This document shows, piece by piece, positions 56,578-64,000 of a stretch of 64,000 nt of DNA. Origin of the DNA: WHSW01 sp963851045 (GTDB taxonomy: Bacteria > Actinomycetota > Thermoleophilia > Solirubrobacterales > 70-9); the NCBI GenBank assembly GCA_963851045.1, contig CAWKNC010000002.1:1364001-1428000 (forward strand), read 5' to 3'. Position 1 is the first letter of the stretch. Every line of letters begins with the position of its first letter. The translations under genes were made by a program, and so were the position numbers. The notes beneath the pieces were generated by a model. The model was not told the origin of the DNA. It made no database searches and worked only from the letters and a program-made list of their open reading frames with translations.

Positions 56578-57137
56578 CGGAGAGGAAATTCTCCAATAGC
56601 CGCTTGCCCTCGGGGGTCAGCACCGACTCCGGGTGAAACTGCACGCCCTCCGCGGGCAGCGCCCGATGGCGAACTCCCATGACGACGTCGCCATAGATGG
56701 CGGTGCGCTCGAGATCATCGGGGAGGCTGTCCGGGTCGGCGACGAGGGAGTGGTATCGACCGGCACGCATCGGACTCTGGATTCCGGCAAAGAGCGCGCG
56801 GCCGTCGTGTTCGATGTCCGCTTCCTTGCCGTGGATCGGCTCGCCGCGGATCGTGCGCCCGCCAAACGCTTCGACCAACGCCTGATGGCCGAGGCAGACA
56901 CCGAGCGTTGGGATCCCCGCCTCTGGGAACACGCGCGACGCCTCGATCGAGATCCCGGCCTCCGCCGGCGTGCAGGGGCCGGGCGAGATCACGAGGCGGT
57001 CCGGCCGGCCCTCGAGAAGCTCTGCCGACGGTCGCCTTGTCGTTGCGCACGACATCGACCTCGGCGCCCAGCTCGCCCAGGTACTGGACCAGGTTGTACG
57101 TGAACGAGTCGTAGTTGTCGATGACGAGAACTCTCAT
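56570..57137 (-). pseudogene. trpG: anthranilate synthase glutamine amidotransferase, single frameshift
   Basis: The N-terminus MRVLVIDNYDSFTYNLVQYL is read from 57137. After VVRNDKATV the frame is lost and resumes one base out as AELLEGRPDRLVISPGP, running to the stop at 56570. Removing one C of the CC at 57025-57026 restores a normal 188-aa TrpG. The catalytic Cys (GVCLGHQ) and the His/Glu pair (FHPESVLTPEG) are intact. Given its place in an otherwise complete trp operon, the shift is most likely a sequencing indel. Confidence 0.88.
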
Positions 57138-57144
57138 CGGACGA

Positions 57145-58683
57145 TCACCCCCACTCCGGCTGGCGCTCGGCCAAGGCCACCGCCTCGAACATCGCCTTGG
57201 CCTTGTTCACCGACTCGCGGTACTCGTAGTCGGGCTTCGCGTCCGCCACCGTGCCGCCGCCGGCCTGCACGTGGACGAGGCCGTCCTTGACCACCGCAGT
57301 GCGAATGTGAATCGCTGTATCGAGGTCGCCGGTGAAGCCGAGGTAGCCGATGGCACCGCCATAGGAGCAGCGCTTGTGCGGCTCCAACTCGTCGATGATC
57401 TGCATCGCGCGCACCTTCGGGGCGCCCGAGAGGGTGCCAGCCGGCAACGTTGCGCGCAGCACGTCCATCGCTCCGATGCCGTCGCGCAGTGTGCCCGAGA
57501 CCTGGCTGACGATGTGAAAGACGTGCGAATAGGTCTCGACCACCATGTACTCGTCGACCGCGACGCTGCCGTACTTGCACACGCGCCCGAGGTCGTTGCG
57601 GCCGAGGTCGACCAGCATCACGTGCTCGGCACGCTCCTTTGGATCGGCCAGAAGCGCATCGGCCAGGGCGAGGTCCTCCTCGGCATTGGCGCCACGCGGG
57701 TAGGTGCCGGCGATCGGCCGAGTCTCGGCGCGACGGCCGGCGACCTTGACCAGGGGCTCCGGCGAGGCGCCGGCGATCTCAAAATCACCGAAGTCGAGGA
57801 AGTACATGTATGGCGAGGGGTTGACCGTGCGCAGGCCGCGATAGATCGAGAACGCCTCGACCGCTGCCGGCGCGCTGAACCGCTGAGAGGGAACGACCTG
57901 AAAGGCGTCGCCCGCGTGGACGTATTCGACGATCCGCGCGACGTTGGCCTCGAAGTGCTCGCGACTCAGGTTCGACCGCCACGGCCCCTCGACTCCCTCG
58001 GGCGCGAATGAATCCGGCGGCAGCGTGACGGTGCTGACGTCGGGACGCTCACGGGGCGCGGGCACCGGCCCGCGCAGGCCGGCACGCGCGTCATCGATCA
58101 GCCCAAGGGCGCGGTCGTAGGCGGCATCGGTGCCCACCTCCTCGCAAAAGGCGTACGCGATCACCGTCACCTCGTGGCGCTGGTGATCAAAGGCGAGCAT
58201 CAACTCGCACACCATCAGCGCCAGGTCGGGGAGCTCGAGCGGGTCCGGGTTCGGCTCGCCCAGCGGCTCGACCGTGCGGACGAGGTCGTAGCCAAAGAAT
58301 CCGACGGCCCCACCGGGAAACGGCGGCAACCGCTCAGGCGTCGCTATCCGGAAACGGCCCAGCTCGGCCGCAGCCGTCGCGTAGGGATCGGGAGCGTCGC
58401 TGACGACGACCTCCCCGAGGCTGTGCTTCGTCAGCTTGCCCTCGCTCCAGCGCAGCTCGACGCGCGGCTTGAAGCCGAGGAACGAATAACGGCCGAGCCG
58501 GCCCTGTTCAGCGGACTCGAGCAGGAAGGCTCCACCGGGAAAGGCATCGCGAAGCTTGAGGAAGGCCGAGACCGGTGTCTCGCAGTCGTCGACGAAGCGG
58601 TAGGTCACCGGGATGACGTTCGCGTCACCCGCGAGCTCGCGAGCGTCCGCGAGGCCGGGCTGGGGCTCAGCCGCGACGGCCAT
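57145..58683 (-). CDS. trpE: anthranilate synthase component I
   Basis: A 512-aa chorismate-utilising enzyme. The N-terminal feedback motif region is FLLESAEQGRLGRYSFLG, and the C-terminal catalytic core contains PSPYMYFLDFGDFEIAGASPEPLVK, PIAGTYPRG and the GTLSGAPKVRAM motif. Its start overlaps hisIE by 17 nt. Confidence 0.97.
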   Translation of the reverse strand: MAVAAEPQPGLADARELAGDANVIPVTYRFVDDCETPVSAFLKLRDAFPGGAFLLESAEQGRLGRYSFLGFKPRVELRWSEGKLTKHSLGEVVVSDAPDPYATAAAELGRFRIATPERLPPFPGGAVGFFGYDLVRTVEPLGEPNPDPLELPDLALMVCELMLAFDHQRHEVTVIAYAFCEEVGTDAAYDRALGLIDDARAGLRGPVPAPRERPDVSTVTLPPDSFAPEGVEGPWRSNLSREHFEANVARIVEYVHAGDAFQVVPSQRFSAPAAVEAFSIYRGLRTVNPSPYMYFLDFGDFEIAGASPEPLVKVAGRRAETRPIAGTYPRGANAEEDLALADALLADPKERAEHVMLVDLGRNDLGRVCKYGSVAVDEYMVVETYSHVFHIVSQVSGTLRDGIGAMDVLRATLPAGTLSGAPKVRAMQIIDELEPHKRCSYGGAIGYLGFTGDLDTAIHIRTAVVKDGLVHVQAGGGTVADAKPDYEYRESVNKAKAMFEAVALAERQPEWG

Positions 58684-59275
58684 CGAGGACCTCCAGCGCC
58701 GCGGCGAGCGACAGTCCGCGCGAGAGCATCAGCACCTCGAGGTGATAGAGGAGATCCGCGGCCTCCTCTGCCACCCGTTCGTCGGATTCCTCGCGCGCTG
58801 CGCGTGCGACCTCCTCAGCCTCCTCCTCGACCTTGGCGCCTATCAGCTCGGGGTTGTCAAGCAGCTCAACCGTGTACGACCCCTCGGGGCGCTCGCTGCG
58901 ACGCGCAGCCAGGGTGCGCTCGAGCTCGGGGAGAACCTCGTGCGGAGCGAGCTCGCGCTCGTCTTCTAGATCGCGGTAAAAGCAGGTCCTCTCCCCCGTG
59001 TGGCACGCGGGCCCAGCGGGCTCGACGAGTGCAAGCACGGCGTCCTCGTCGCAGTCATAGCGCAGGGTCCGCACCCGCATCACGTTGCCCGAGGTCTCTC
59101 CCTTGCGCCATAACTCTTGGCGCGAACGGCTGAAGAAATGGACCTCTGCGGTGTCCTGAGTCAGACGCAATGCCTCCTCGTTCATATAGGCAAGCGTGAG
59201 CACCTCGCCAGTGGTGGCGTCCTGCATCACACACGGCACGAGGCCGTCTGCGTCGAATCGGATCTCGGCCGCCAT
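58667..59275 (-). CDS. hisI: bifunctional phosphoribosyl-AMP cyclohydrolase / phosphoribosyl-ATP pyrophosphatase
   Basis: A 202-aa fusion. HisI part residues 1-110 with the metal Cys/Asp set (TLRYDCDEDAVL, GPACHTGERTCFY). HisE part about 115-195 with the helical EEAEEVARAAREESDERVAEEAADLLYHL core. Two histidine steps therefore lie in one protein, and the gene is coupled to trpE by overlap. Start ATG 59275. Bifunctional HisIE is common in proteobacteria; in actinobacteria separate genes are usual. Confidence 0.95.
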   Translation of the reverse strand: MAAEIRFDADGLVPCVMQDATTGEVLTLAYMNEEALRLTQDTAEVHFFSRSRQELWRKGETSGNVMRVRTLRYDCDEDAVLALVEPAGPACHTGERTCFYRDLEDERELAPHEVLPELERTLAARRSERPEGSYTVELLDNPELIGAKVEEEAEEVARAAREESDERVAEEAADLLYHLEVLMLSRGLSLAAALEVLDGRRG

Positions 59276-59340
59276 TGCGATGAGTCTAAATTGGGGCTCT
59301 GCTTCCGCACCTGCTTGCAATCGCCGATGCGTTCCCGAAG

Positions 59341-60681
59341 GTGGATCAGGCCTACCTGCTCGAGGCGCGACAGATGCAGGCGCTGTCGCTCGGAGTGCAC
59401 ATTCCCCTGGTCTGCTTTGGGATCTCGTTCCCGGCGATCGTCCTCTTCATGGAGGGCCTCTACATGCGGACGGGAGACCCGGTCTACAAGGCGCTGGCCA
59501 AGCGCTGGTCGAAGGTGATGCTGATCCTCTTCGCGATCGGCGTTGTCACCGGGACGATCCTGTCGTTCGAGCTTGGTCTGCTGTGGCCGCAGTTCATGGA
59601 GACGTGGGGCGAGGTCTTCGGGTTCGCCTTTGCGATCGAGGGGCTCGCCTTCTTCGTCGAGGCGATCTTCATCGCGATCTACGTCTACGGCTGGGACCGA
59701 CTTGCGCAACGGACGCATTTCTTATGCGGGCTGGTCGTTGCCGCGGCCGGGATTCTCGGGTCAACCTCGGTGATCGCGGTCAACGGGTGGATGAACAACC
59801 CGCAGGGCTTCACCCTGAGCTCGACGGGCGAGGTCACAGACGTCGACCCCATCTCGGCGCTGTTCAACCCGAACCTCTGGCACGAAGAGGTCCACATGTA
59901 CCTGGCCGGTTTTATCGTCGCCAGCGCGCTGGTCGCGGGCGTCTATGCGGTCGCCTGGCTGCGGGGGCGACGCGACCATTACCACCGCGCCGGGCTGATC
60001 GTCCCGCTGGCCGTGCTCGCGCTTGCCGCTCCCGCGCAGATCGTCGTCGGTGACTGGGCAGCGAGGACGGTCGCCAAGGAGCAACCGACAAAGCTCGCGG
60101 CGATGGAGGGTCTCGACGAGACGACAAAGGGTGCCGATCTGACCGTCGGGGGCATCTACCTCGACGGCGAGGTCCACGGGGGCATTTCGATCCCGAAGAT
60201 GCTCTCGCTGCTGGCCTTCCACGATCCGAACGCAACCGTGCAGGGACTCGACGCCGTTCCCGCCGATGATCGGCCGCCCGTTGGCTTCGTTCGCAACAGC
60301 TTCCAGATAATGGTCGGCATCGGGACGCTGCTTGCCGCGCTCGGGCTCTGGTTCATCTGGTTTCGCTGGCGCCGAGGGGCGCTGCCGGCCACGAAATGGT
60401 TCTACCGCGCCGTCGCTCTCGCGGGACCCGCTGCGCTTGTCGCGCTGATCGCGGGCTGGATCGTCACCGAGGTCGGACGCCAGCCGTGGATCGTCTACGA
60501 GCTGATGCGCACCGAGGAGGCCGTTACCGGAGCCGAGGGGATTCCAGTTGGTTACGCGACCCTCGTCGTCGTCTATATCGCCCTGGCCTCCGTCGCCTTG
60601 TTCATGCTGCGCCGCCTCGCCAGGCAGGGACCGGAGAGGGAGCTCGAGTCCGCGTCCGATGACATCGAGGTGCTGCCCTGA
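59341..60681 (+). CDS. cydA: cytochrome bd ubiquinol oxidase subunit I
   Basis: A 446-aa integral membrane subunit carrying hemes b558, b595 and d. Heme-ligand His20 (LGVHIPL), the conserved FAFAIEGLAFFVEAIF glutamates and the GRQPW motif are present. The quinol-loop region is short, as in the CIO/short-Q-loop class. Start GTG 59341, 65 nt from divergent hisI. The stop overlaps the cydB start (TGATG). Confidence 0.96.
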   Translation: MDQAYLLEARQMQALSLGVHIPLVCFGISFPAIVLFMEGLYMRTGDPVYKALAKRWSKVMLILFAIGVVTGTILSFELGLLWPQFMETWGEVFGFAFAIEGLAFFVEAIFIAIYVYGWDRLAQRTHFLCGLVVAAAGILGSTSVIAVNGWMNNPQGFTLSSTGEVTDVDPISALFNPNLWHEEVHMYLAGFIVASALVAGVYAVAWLRGRRDHYHRAGLIVPLAVLALAAPAQIVVGDWAARTVAKEQPTKLAAMEGLDETTKGADLTVGGIYLDGEVHGGISIPKMLSLLAFHDPNATVQGLDAVPADDRPPVGFVRNSFQIMVGIGTLLAALGLWFIWFRWRRGALPATKWFYRAVALAGPAALVALIAGWIVTEVGRQPWIVYELMRTEEAVTGAEGIPVGYATLVVVYIALASVALFMLRRLARQGPERELESASDDIEVLP

Positions 60682-61721
60682 TGCTCGCCGACCTCGTCCT
60701 AGCTGTTTTGATCCTGGCGCTCACCGCTTACGCCGTCCTTGGCGGAGCCGACTTCGGCGCCGGCTTCTGGGACCTCACCGCCGGAGGGGCGAAGCGCGGA
60801 TCGCGGGTGCGTGGACTGGTCAAGCACTCGATGGGACCGGTCTGGGAGGCAAACCACGTTTGGCTGATCGTCGTCTTGGTGATCCTCTGGACCTGCTTCC
60901 CGCGCGCCTTCGGCCCGTTGATGGAGACGCTCTACGTGCCGTTGTTCCTGGCGGCGGTGGGAATCATCTTCCGCGGCGCCGCCTTCGCCCTGCGCGGTGA
61001 GGCGGCAACGATCGCCGAATCCAGGGCCCTCGGAGCGACCTTCGCGCTCTCGTCGCTGCTGGTGCCGTTCTTCTTCGGCTGCGCGATCGGAGCTGTCGCG
61101 TCAGGGCAGGTGCCCGCCGGGGGAGATCCGACAATTCCGATCTCGAGTTGGACCGGGGCCACCTCGATCCTCGCCGGGCTCATGGCGGTTGCCTCGGGCG
61201 CCTATATCTCCGCCGTGTTTCTCGCGGCGGATGCGACGCGCATCGAGCTCCCCGACCTCGCTGCGGCGTTCCGTCGGCGCGCTCTCGGCGCTGCCGTCGT
61301 TGCCGGCGCGCTGGCAATCGGCGGCCTCGCTGTTGTGAGCTCCGACGCCCCGGGGCTCTACGACGGCCTGACCGCCGGGCTCGGGCTCGTGCTGGTGATC
61401 GCCTCCGGAGTCATCGGGAGCGCGACGATCGTCCTGATCTGGAGACGCCGCTACGAGATTGCGCGCTACACCTCAGCGCTCGCAGTTGCCGCCGTTCTCG
61501 TTGGCCTGGCCGTGGCGATGAGACCGGACTTCCTGCCCGGCCAGCTCTCCTTTGAGGACGCGGCCGCGGGCGACGCGACTTTGATTGCCACCCTGATCGC
61601 GCTCGTAATTGCGTTGGCGGTGATCCTGCCGTCGCTCCTCTGGTTATTCCGCCTCACCCTCCGGGGCCAGCTCTCGGAGAGCTTTCATCCCCTCGGCACC
61701 GCTGAACAGGAGCACCGATGA
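60681..61721 (+). CDS. cydB: cytochrome bd ubiquinol oxidase subunit II
   Basis: A 346-aa subunit with eight hydrophobic segments and the conserved N-terminus VLGGADFGAGFWDL plus GPVWEANHVWLI. It pairs with CydA. The stop overlaps the ATG of a 59-aa membrane ORF. Confidence 0.96.
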   Translation: MLADLVLAVLILALTAYAVLGGADFGAGFWDLTAGGAKRGSRVRGLVKHSMGPVWEANHVWLIVVLVILWTCFPRAFGPLMETLYVPLFLAAVGIIFRGAAFALRGEAATIAESRALGATFALSSLLVPFFFGCAIGAVASGQVPAGGDPTIPISSWTGATSILAGLMAVASGAYISAVFLAADATRIELPDLAAAFRRRALGAAVVAGALAIGGLAVVSSDAPGLYDGLTAGLGLVLVIASGVIGSATIVLIWRRRYEIARYTSALAVAAVLVGLAVAMRPDFLPGQLSFEDAAAGDATLIATLIALVIALAVILPSLLWLFRLTLRGQLSESFHPLGTAEQEHR

Positions 61722-61897
61722 CCGGCGACCGCCTCACGCGCCTGGCCGTCGGGTGCTTCCTCCTCGGCCTCGCCCTGGTTCTGCTGATCGACCTCGGAAT
61801 CGCTCGGCTCATCGGCATCCCCCTCACCTTCCTCGGCATCGGCCTGGGCGTCACCGCAATCGCCTCGCCCGACTTTCTCGCGGGCGACCGCGAGTAG
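61718..61897 (+). CDS. 59-aa membrane protein coupled to cydB
   Basis: ATG 61718 lies in an ATGA overlap with the cydB stop; TAG at 61895-61897. The product has two hydrophobic helices (LAVGCFLLGLALVLLIDL, then IPLTFLGIGLGVTAIA) and a charged acidic end (DFLAGDRE). Position after cydB recalls the small subunit CydX/CydS of other bd oxidases, but it is longer, has two helices and shows no sequence likeness I can recognise. Confidence 0.65.
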   Translation: MTGDRLTRLAVGCFLLGLALVLLIDLGIARLIGIPLTFLGIGLGVTAIASPDFLAGDRE

Positions 61898-61948
61898 GGC
61901 TCCGCGTCGGGAAGTCTCGTTCGCACGGAACCTGCACCGCGGCGTCCT

Positions 61949-62269
61949 GCGCCGAACGTCGCGGAGTTAGTCCTAGGCGGGGCTATGAGCGACGTTCGGC
62001 GCCTCGGCGTCTGGGTATCCCACCACACCCTGACGTGGTCTCCGGGACGTTCGGCGTTCGAAGTACCGCTTTCGGTGCGCAGCGAAAGACGAGGCGTTGA
62101 CGCAAAGCTCTCGCGTAGCGAGAGGTTCTCGTCGATCGCACGGTGTGGCGCTCGAAAAACATGCTTTCCATGCAAAGCGATCGTTCCAGTCCTCGTCCGA
62201 AGCCTTTCGCCCACGTGCCCGAACGTCGCTGAAGGCCCCCCATAGGACTAACTCCGCGACGTTCGGCGC
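61949..62269. mobile_element. MITE-like element with 27-bp perfect terminal inverted repeats
   Basis: The ends 61949-61975 and 62243-62269 are perfect 27-bp inverted repeats starting GCGCCGAACGTCGCGGAG. The similarity continues inward, imperfectly, to about 50 bp. The 321-bp element holds no convincing gene; it contains a small internal hairpin (CTCTCGC-GTA-GCGAGAG) and further GACGTTCGGCG copies. I see no clear target-site duplication. It fills the otherwise empty gap between the cyd operon and era. Confidence 0.6.
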
Positions 62270-62295
62270 GGGTACGCCGCGACGTTCGGCGCGGG
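62256..62295. repeat. 17-bp direct repeat pair
   Basis: GCGACGTTCGGCGCGGG occurs at 62256-62272 and again at 62279-62295, spaced 23 bp start to start. The first copy is the outer end of the MITE-like right arm, so the second may mark a nested or truncated end. Confidence 0.6.
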
Positions 62296-62318
62296 CGGCC
62301 GCGCATCTGCGTCGCTCG

Positions 62319-63212
62319 CTAGTCGATGCCGAGGCGGTCGAGCAGGCCCTCGTCGCGGCGCCACTTCTCGCGCACGCGAACCTGGAGGTCGAGGAAGACC
62401 TTCGACGCGAGCTCGCGTTCGAGCTCCTTGCGTGCGGCCGTGCCGATCTCGCGGATCTTGTGGCCGCCCTTGCCGATCAGGATCGCCTTCTGGGATTCGG
62501 TCTCCGCCCAGATTTGCGCGGTGACCTCCTTGAGGCCGTCGTCTCGCTCCTCGAAGTCGATCAGCGCGACCTCGACCGCGTGCGGCAGCTCCTCGTGGGT
62601 GCGGCGCAGGACCTGCTCGCGGATCAGCTCGGCGAGGTGGACCTCGCTCGGCTGGTCGGTTCGGTCCTCGGGCGGATACATGAACGGGCCCTCGGGGACG
62701 AGCTCGGAGAGGCGTTGAACGAGCGGCTCAATGCCGGTTCCGCGGCGCGCTGAGATCGGGAAGATCTCGTCCACCACCGCCAGCTCCGCCGCTTCCGAGA
62801 GCACGACGGTGAGCTCGGGCTTCGCCAGTCGATCGATCTTGTTCACCGCGCAGATCACCGGAACCCCGGGATTGGCCGCAAGCATCTGCTGGGCGATGAA
62901 GCGATCTCCGGGGCCGACGCCCTGCTCGGCGTTGATCAGGAAGAGAACGGCGTCAGCGCCCTCGAGCTCCTGCTCGACCTTGCGCTGCATCCGCTCGGTG
63001 AGAACGTCGCGCGGACGCTGGACGCCCGGGAGATCGATCAGGACGAGCTGCCAATCGGCGCTGAGGTCGGTGGCGACGCCACGACTCGCACGGCGTGTCG
63101 TCTGCGGGCGGTCGGAGATGATCGCGACCTTCGCGCCGACGATCGCGTTAACCAGCGTCGACTTGCCGACGTTCGGACGCCCGGCGAGCCCGATGAATCC
63201 GGCGCGACTCAC
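62319..63212 (-). CDS. era: GTPase Era
   Basis: A 297-aa ribosome-assembly GTPase. G1 GRPNVGKST near residue 12, G3 DLPGVQ, G4 NKID, and a C-terminal KH domain with IGKGGHKIREIG that binds the 3' end of 16S rRNA. The start overlaps the ybeY stop by 4 nt. Confidence 0.97.
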   Translation of the reverse strand: MSRAGFIGLAGRPNVGKSTLVNAIVGAKVAIISDRPQTTRRASRGVATDLSADWQLVLIDLPGVQRPRDVLTERMQRKVEQELEGADAVLFLINAEQGVGPGDRFIAQQMLAANPGVPVICAVNKIDRLAKPELTVVLSEAAELAVVDEIFPISARRGTGIEPLVQRLSELVPEGPFMYPPEDRTDQPSEVHLAELIREQVLRRTHEELPHAVEVALIDFEERDDGLKEVTAQIWAETESQKAILIGKGGHKIREIGTAARKELERELASKVFLDLQVRVREKWRRDEGLLDRLGID

Positions 63213-63568
63213 AGCGAACTCAGTATCAACGTCTGAAGCTCGAGCATCTCGCCCTCGTCCGTCTCGTGGTCGTAGCCGCAGAGGTGGAGCACCCCGTGGA
63301 TGACAGCCTCTGGGACGTCGACCGTGTGCTCTGGGCAGATGACGACGTCACCAAGCTCGCGCGGGCCGACCGCGGGCCCGGACCCGTCGATCGGAAACGA
63401 GAGCACGTCGGTTGGCTCGTCCTTGCCGCGGTGATCGCGGTTGAGCTCGCGGATGCGGTCTTCGCCGACCAGCTCGACCGAGAGGTGGCCGTCGACGACG
63501 CCCGCGGCCTCGAGCGCCGCGCTCGCCGGCTCTCGCAGGTCGTCCGGCACATCGGCGAGGTCGATCAA
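63209..63568 (-). CDS. ybeY: endoribonuclease YbeY
   Basis: A 119-aa rRNA-maturation and ribosome quality-control nuclease. The zinc motif HGVLHLCGYDH provides the three histidines, preceded by TDVLSFPID. ATG overlaps the phoH stop; the phoH-ybeY-era order is widely conserved. Confidence 0.95.
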   Translation of the reverse strand: MIDLADVPDDLREPASAALEAAGVVDGHLSVELVGEDRIRELNRDHRGKDEPTDVLSFPIDGSGPAVGPRELGDVVICPEHTVDVPEAVIHGVLHLCGYDHETDEGEMLELQTLILSSL

Positions 63569-64000
63569 GCCGGGTCCGGATTCGCGCGCTTCTGGCGCTC
63601 CGAGAAGCTGTCGTACGCCGCCACGATCCGCTGCACGAGCTGATGGCGCACGACGTCCTCGCCGCCGAAGCGCACGAAGGTGATGTCATCGACGGCGTCG
63701 AGAATGTCGCCGACGACGATCAGCCCGGAGCGCTCGTCGCGCGGGAGGTCGATCTGCGTGACGTCGCCGGTGACGACCATCTTCGAACCAAAGCCCAGGC
63801 GTGTCAGGAACATCTTCATCTGCTCCGGGCTCGTGTTCTGGGCTTCGTCGAGGATGATGAAAGAGTCGTTGAGCGAACGGCCCCTCATGAAGGCCAGAGG
63901 CGCGACCTCGATGATTCCGCGGTCGAAATAGGTCAGGACCCGCTCCGGATCGAGCATGTCGTAGAGGGCATCGAAGAGCGGGCGCAGATAGGGATCGACC
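63565..64000 (-). CDS. phoH: PhoH-family ATPase, truncated by the window end
   Basis: The C-terminal 144 residues of a PhoH-like P-loop ATPase. Walker B FIILDEAQNTSPEQMK, GFGSKMVVTGDVTQIDLP and the C-terminal helix region are visible; the frame stays open to the last base (VDPYLRPLFDALYD before the internal Met). The Walker A part lies beyond position 64000. It is coupled to ybeY by a 4-nt overlap. Confidence 0.95.
   Translation of the reverse strand, partial: VDPYLRPLFDALYDMLDPERVLTYFDRGIIEVAPLAFMRGRSLNDSFIILDEAQNTSPEQMKMFLTRLGFGSKMVVTGDVTQIDLPRDERSGLIVVGDILDAVDDITFVRFGGEDVVRHQLVQRIVAAYDSFSERQKRANPDPA

Noticed and set aside
59276..59340. Possible Rex operator upstream of cydA
   Set aside because: Looked for TTGTGAA-N-TTCACAA-type palindromes in the 65-bp gap; none found.
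61654..62214. Minus-strand open frame across the inverted-repeat element
   Set aside because: Runs antisense into cydB and the 59-aa ORF, Arg/Thr-rich, no ribosome site; best explained by the repeat sequence.

Overview
The window is a gene-dense, high-GC chromosomal segment. I read it as an actinobacterium, most likely class Thermoleophilia (Solirubrobacterales-like). That placement is an inference from the GC-rich coding style, the frequent GTG/TTG starts, the gene content and several secreted proteins with lysine-rich C-termini; there is no rRNA gene to test it. Almost everything is ordinary housekeeping sequence packed into short operons joined by 4-base ATGA/GTGA overlaps. I saw no tRNA, rRNA, CRISPR array, prophage or transposase gene.

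Layout. 1-5.1 kb: K+-independent H+-pyrophosphatase (hppA), a DUF1844-like protein, and a secreted subtilase whose reading frame is broken about ten times. 5.1-11.2 kb: a minus-strand run of FmdB-like protein, type 4 uracil-DNA glycosylase, tsaE, tsaB, rimI, tsaD, glutaredoxin, rex and a YbdK-type ligase, with one lipoprotein gene facing the other way inside it. 11.2-14.2 kb: DUF2520 protein-panC-panB (pantothenate) and a DUF378 protein. 14.2-27.6 kb: lipoprotein, hexapeptide acyltransferase, coiled-coil protein, uvrA with a LexA-type box, a seven-repeat secreted propeller, GMC oxidoreductase, uvrB, a membrane-anchored HExxH protein and a DoxX-like protein. 27.6-36.6 kb: VOC protein, MFS exporter, large GT-C-like membrane protein, lytic transglycosylase-coaE-rpsA, a geranylgeranyl-reductase-like flavoprotein and a YdcZ-type membrane protein. 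36.6-45.9 kb: polA, an EEP-family nuclease/phosphatase, a broken AbiEi/DUF559 gene, ACT-malic enzyme, a TIGR01777 epimerase, a frameshifted ABC binding lipoprotein, a PPi-type phosphofructokinase and a 53-aa membrane protein. 45.9-59.3 kb: tryptophan genes in two minus-strand blocks (hisIE-trpE-trpG-trpD-trpC and trpF-trpB-trpA), separated by an HtrA protease, a subtilase with a RASWS pentapeptide tail, and a plus-strand proline catabolism pair. 59.3-64 kb: cydA-cydB plus a 59-aa membrane ORF, a MITE-like inverted repeat, then era, ybeY and phoH (cut by the window end).

The genes read as a free-living aerobe with a cytochrome bd oxidase and a Rex redox sensor, pyrophosphate-linked energetics (H+-PPase plus a PPi-type PFK), full excision repair (UvrA, UvrB, UDG, PolA) and a strong set of exported proteases. 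The best candidates for something undescribed are the 14-copy RASWS tail (51519-51890), the 27-bp terminal inverted-repeat element (61949-62269), the 59-aa ORF coupled to cydB, and the cysteine-motif propeller repeats. Several single-base frameshifts, including one in trpG that removing one C repairs, suggest residual indel errors in the assembly, so broken genes here should not be taken as biological pseudogenes without read evidence.
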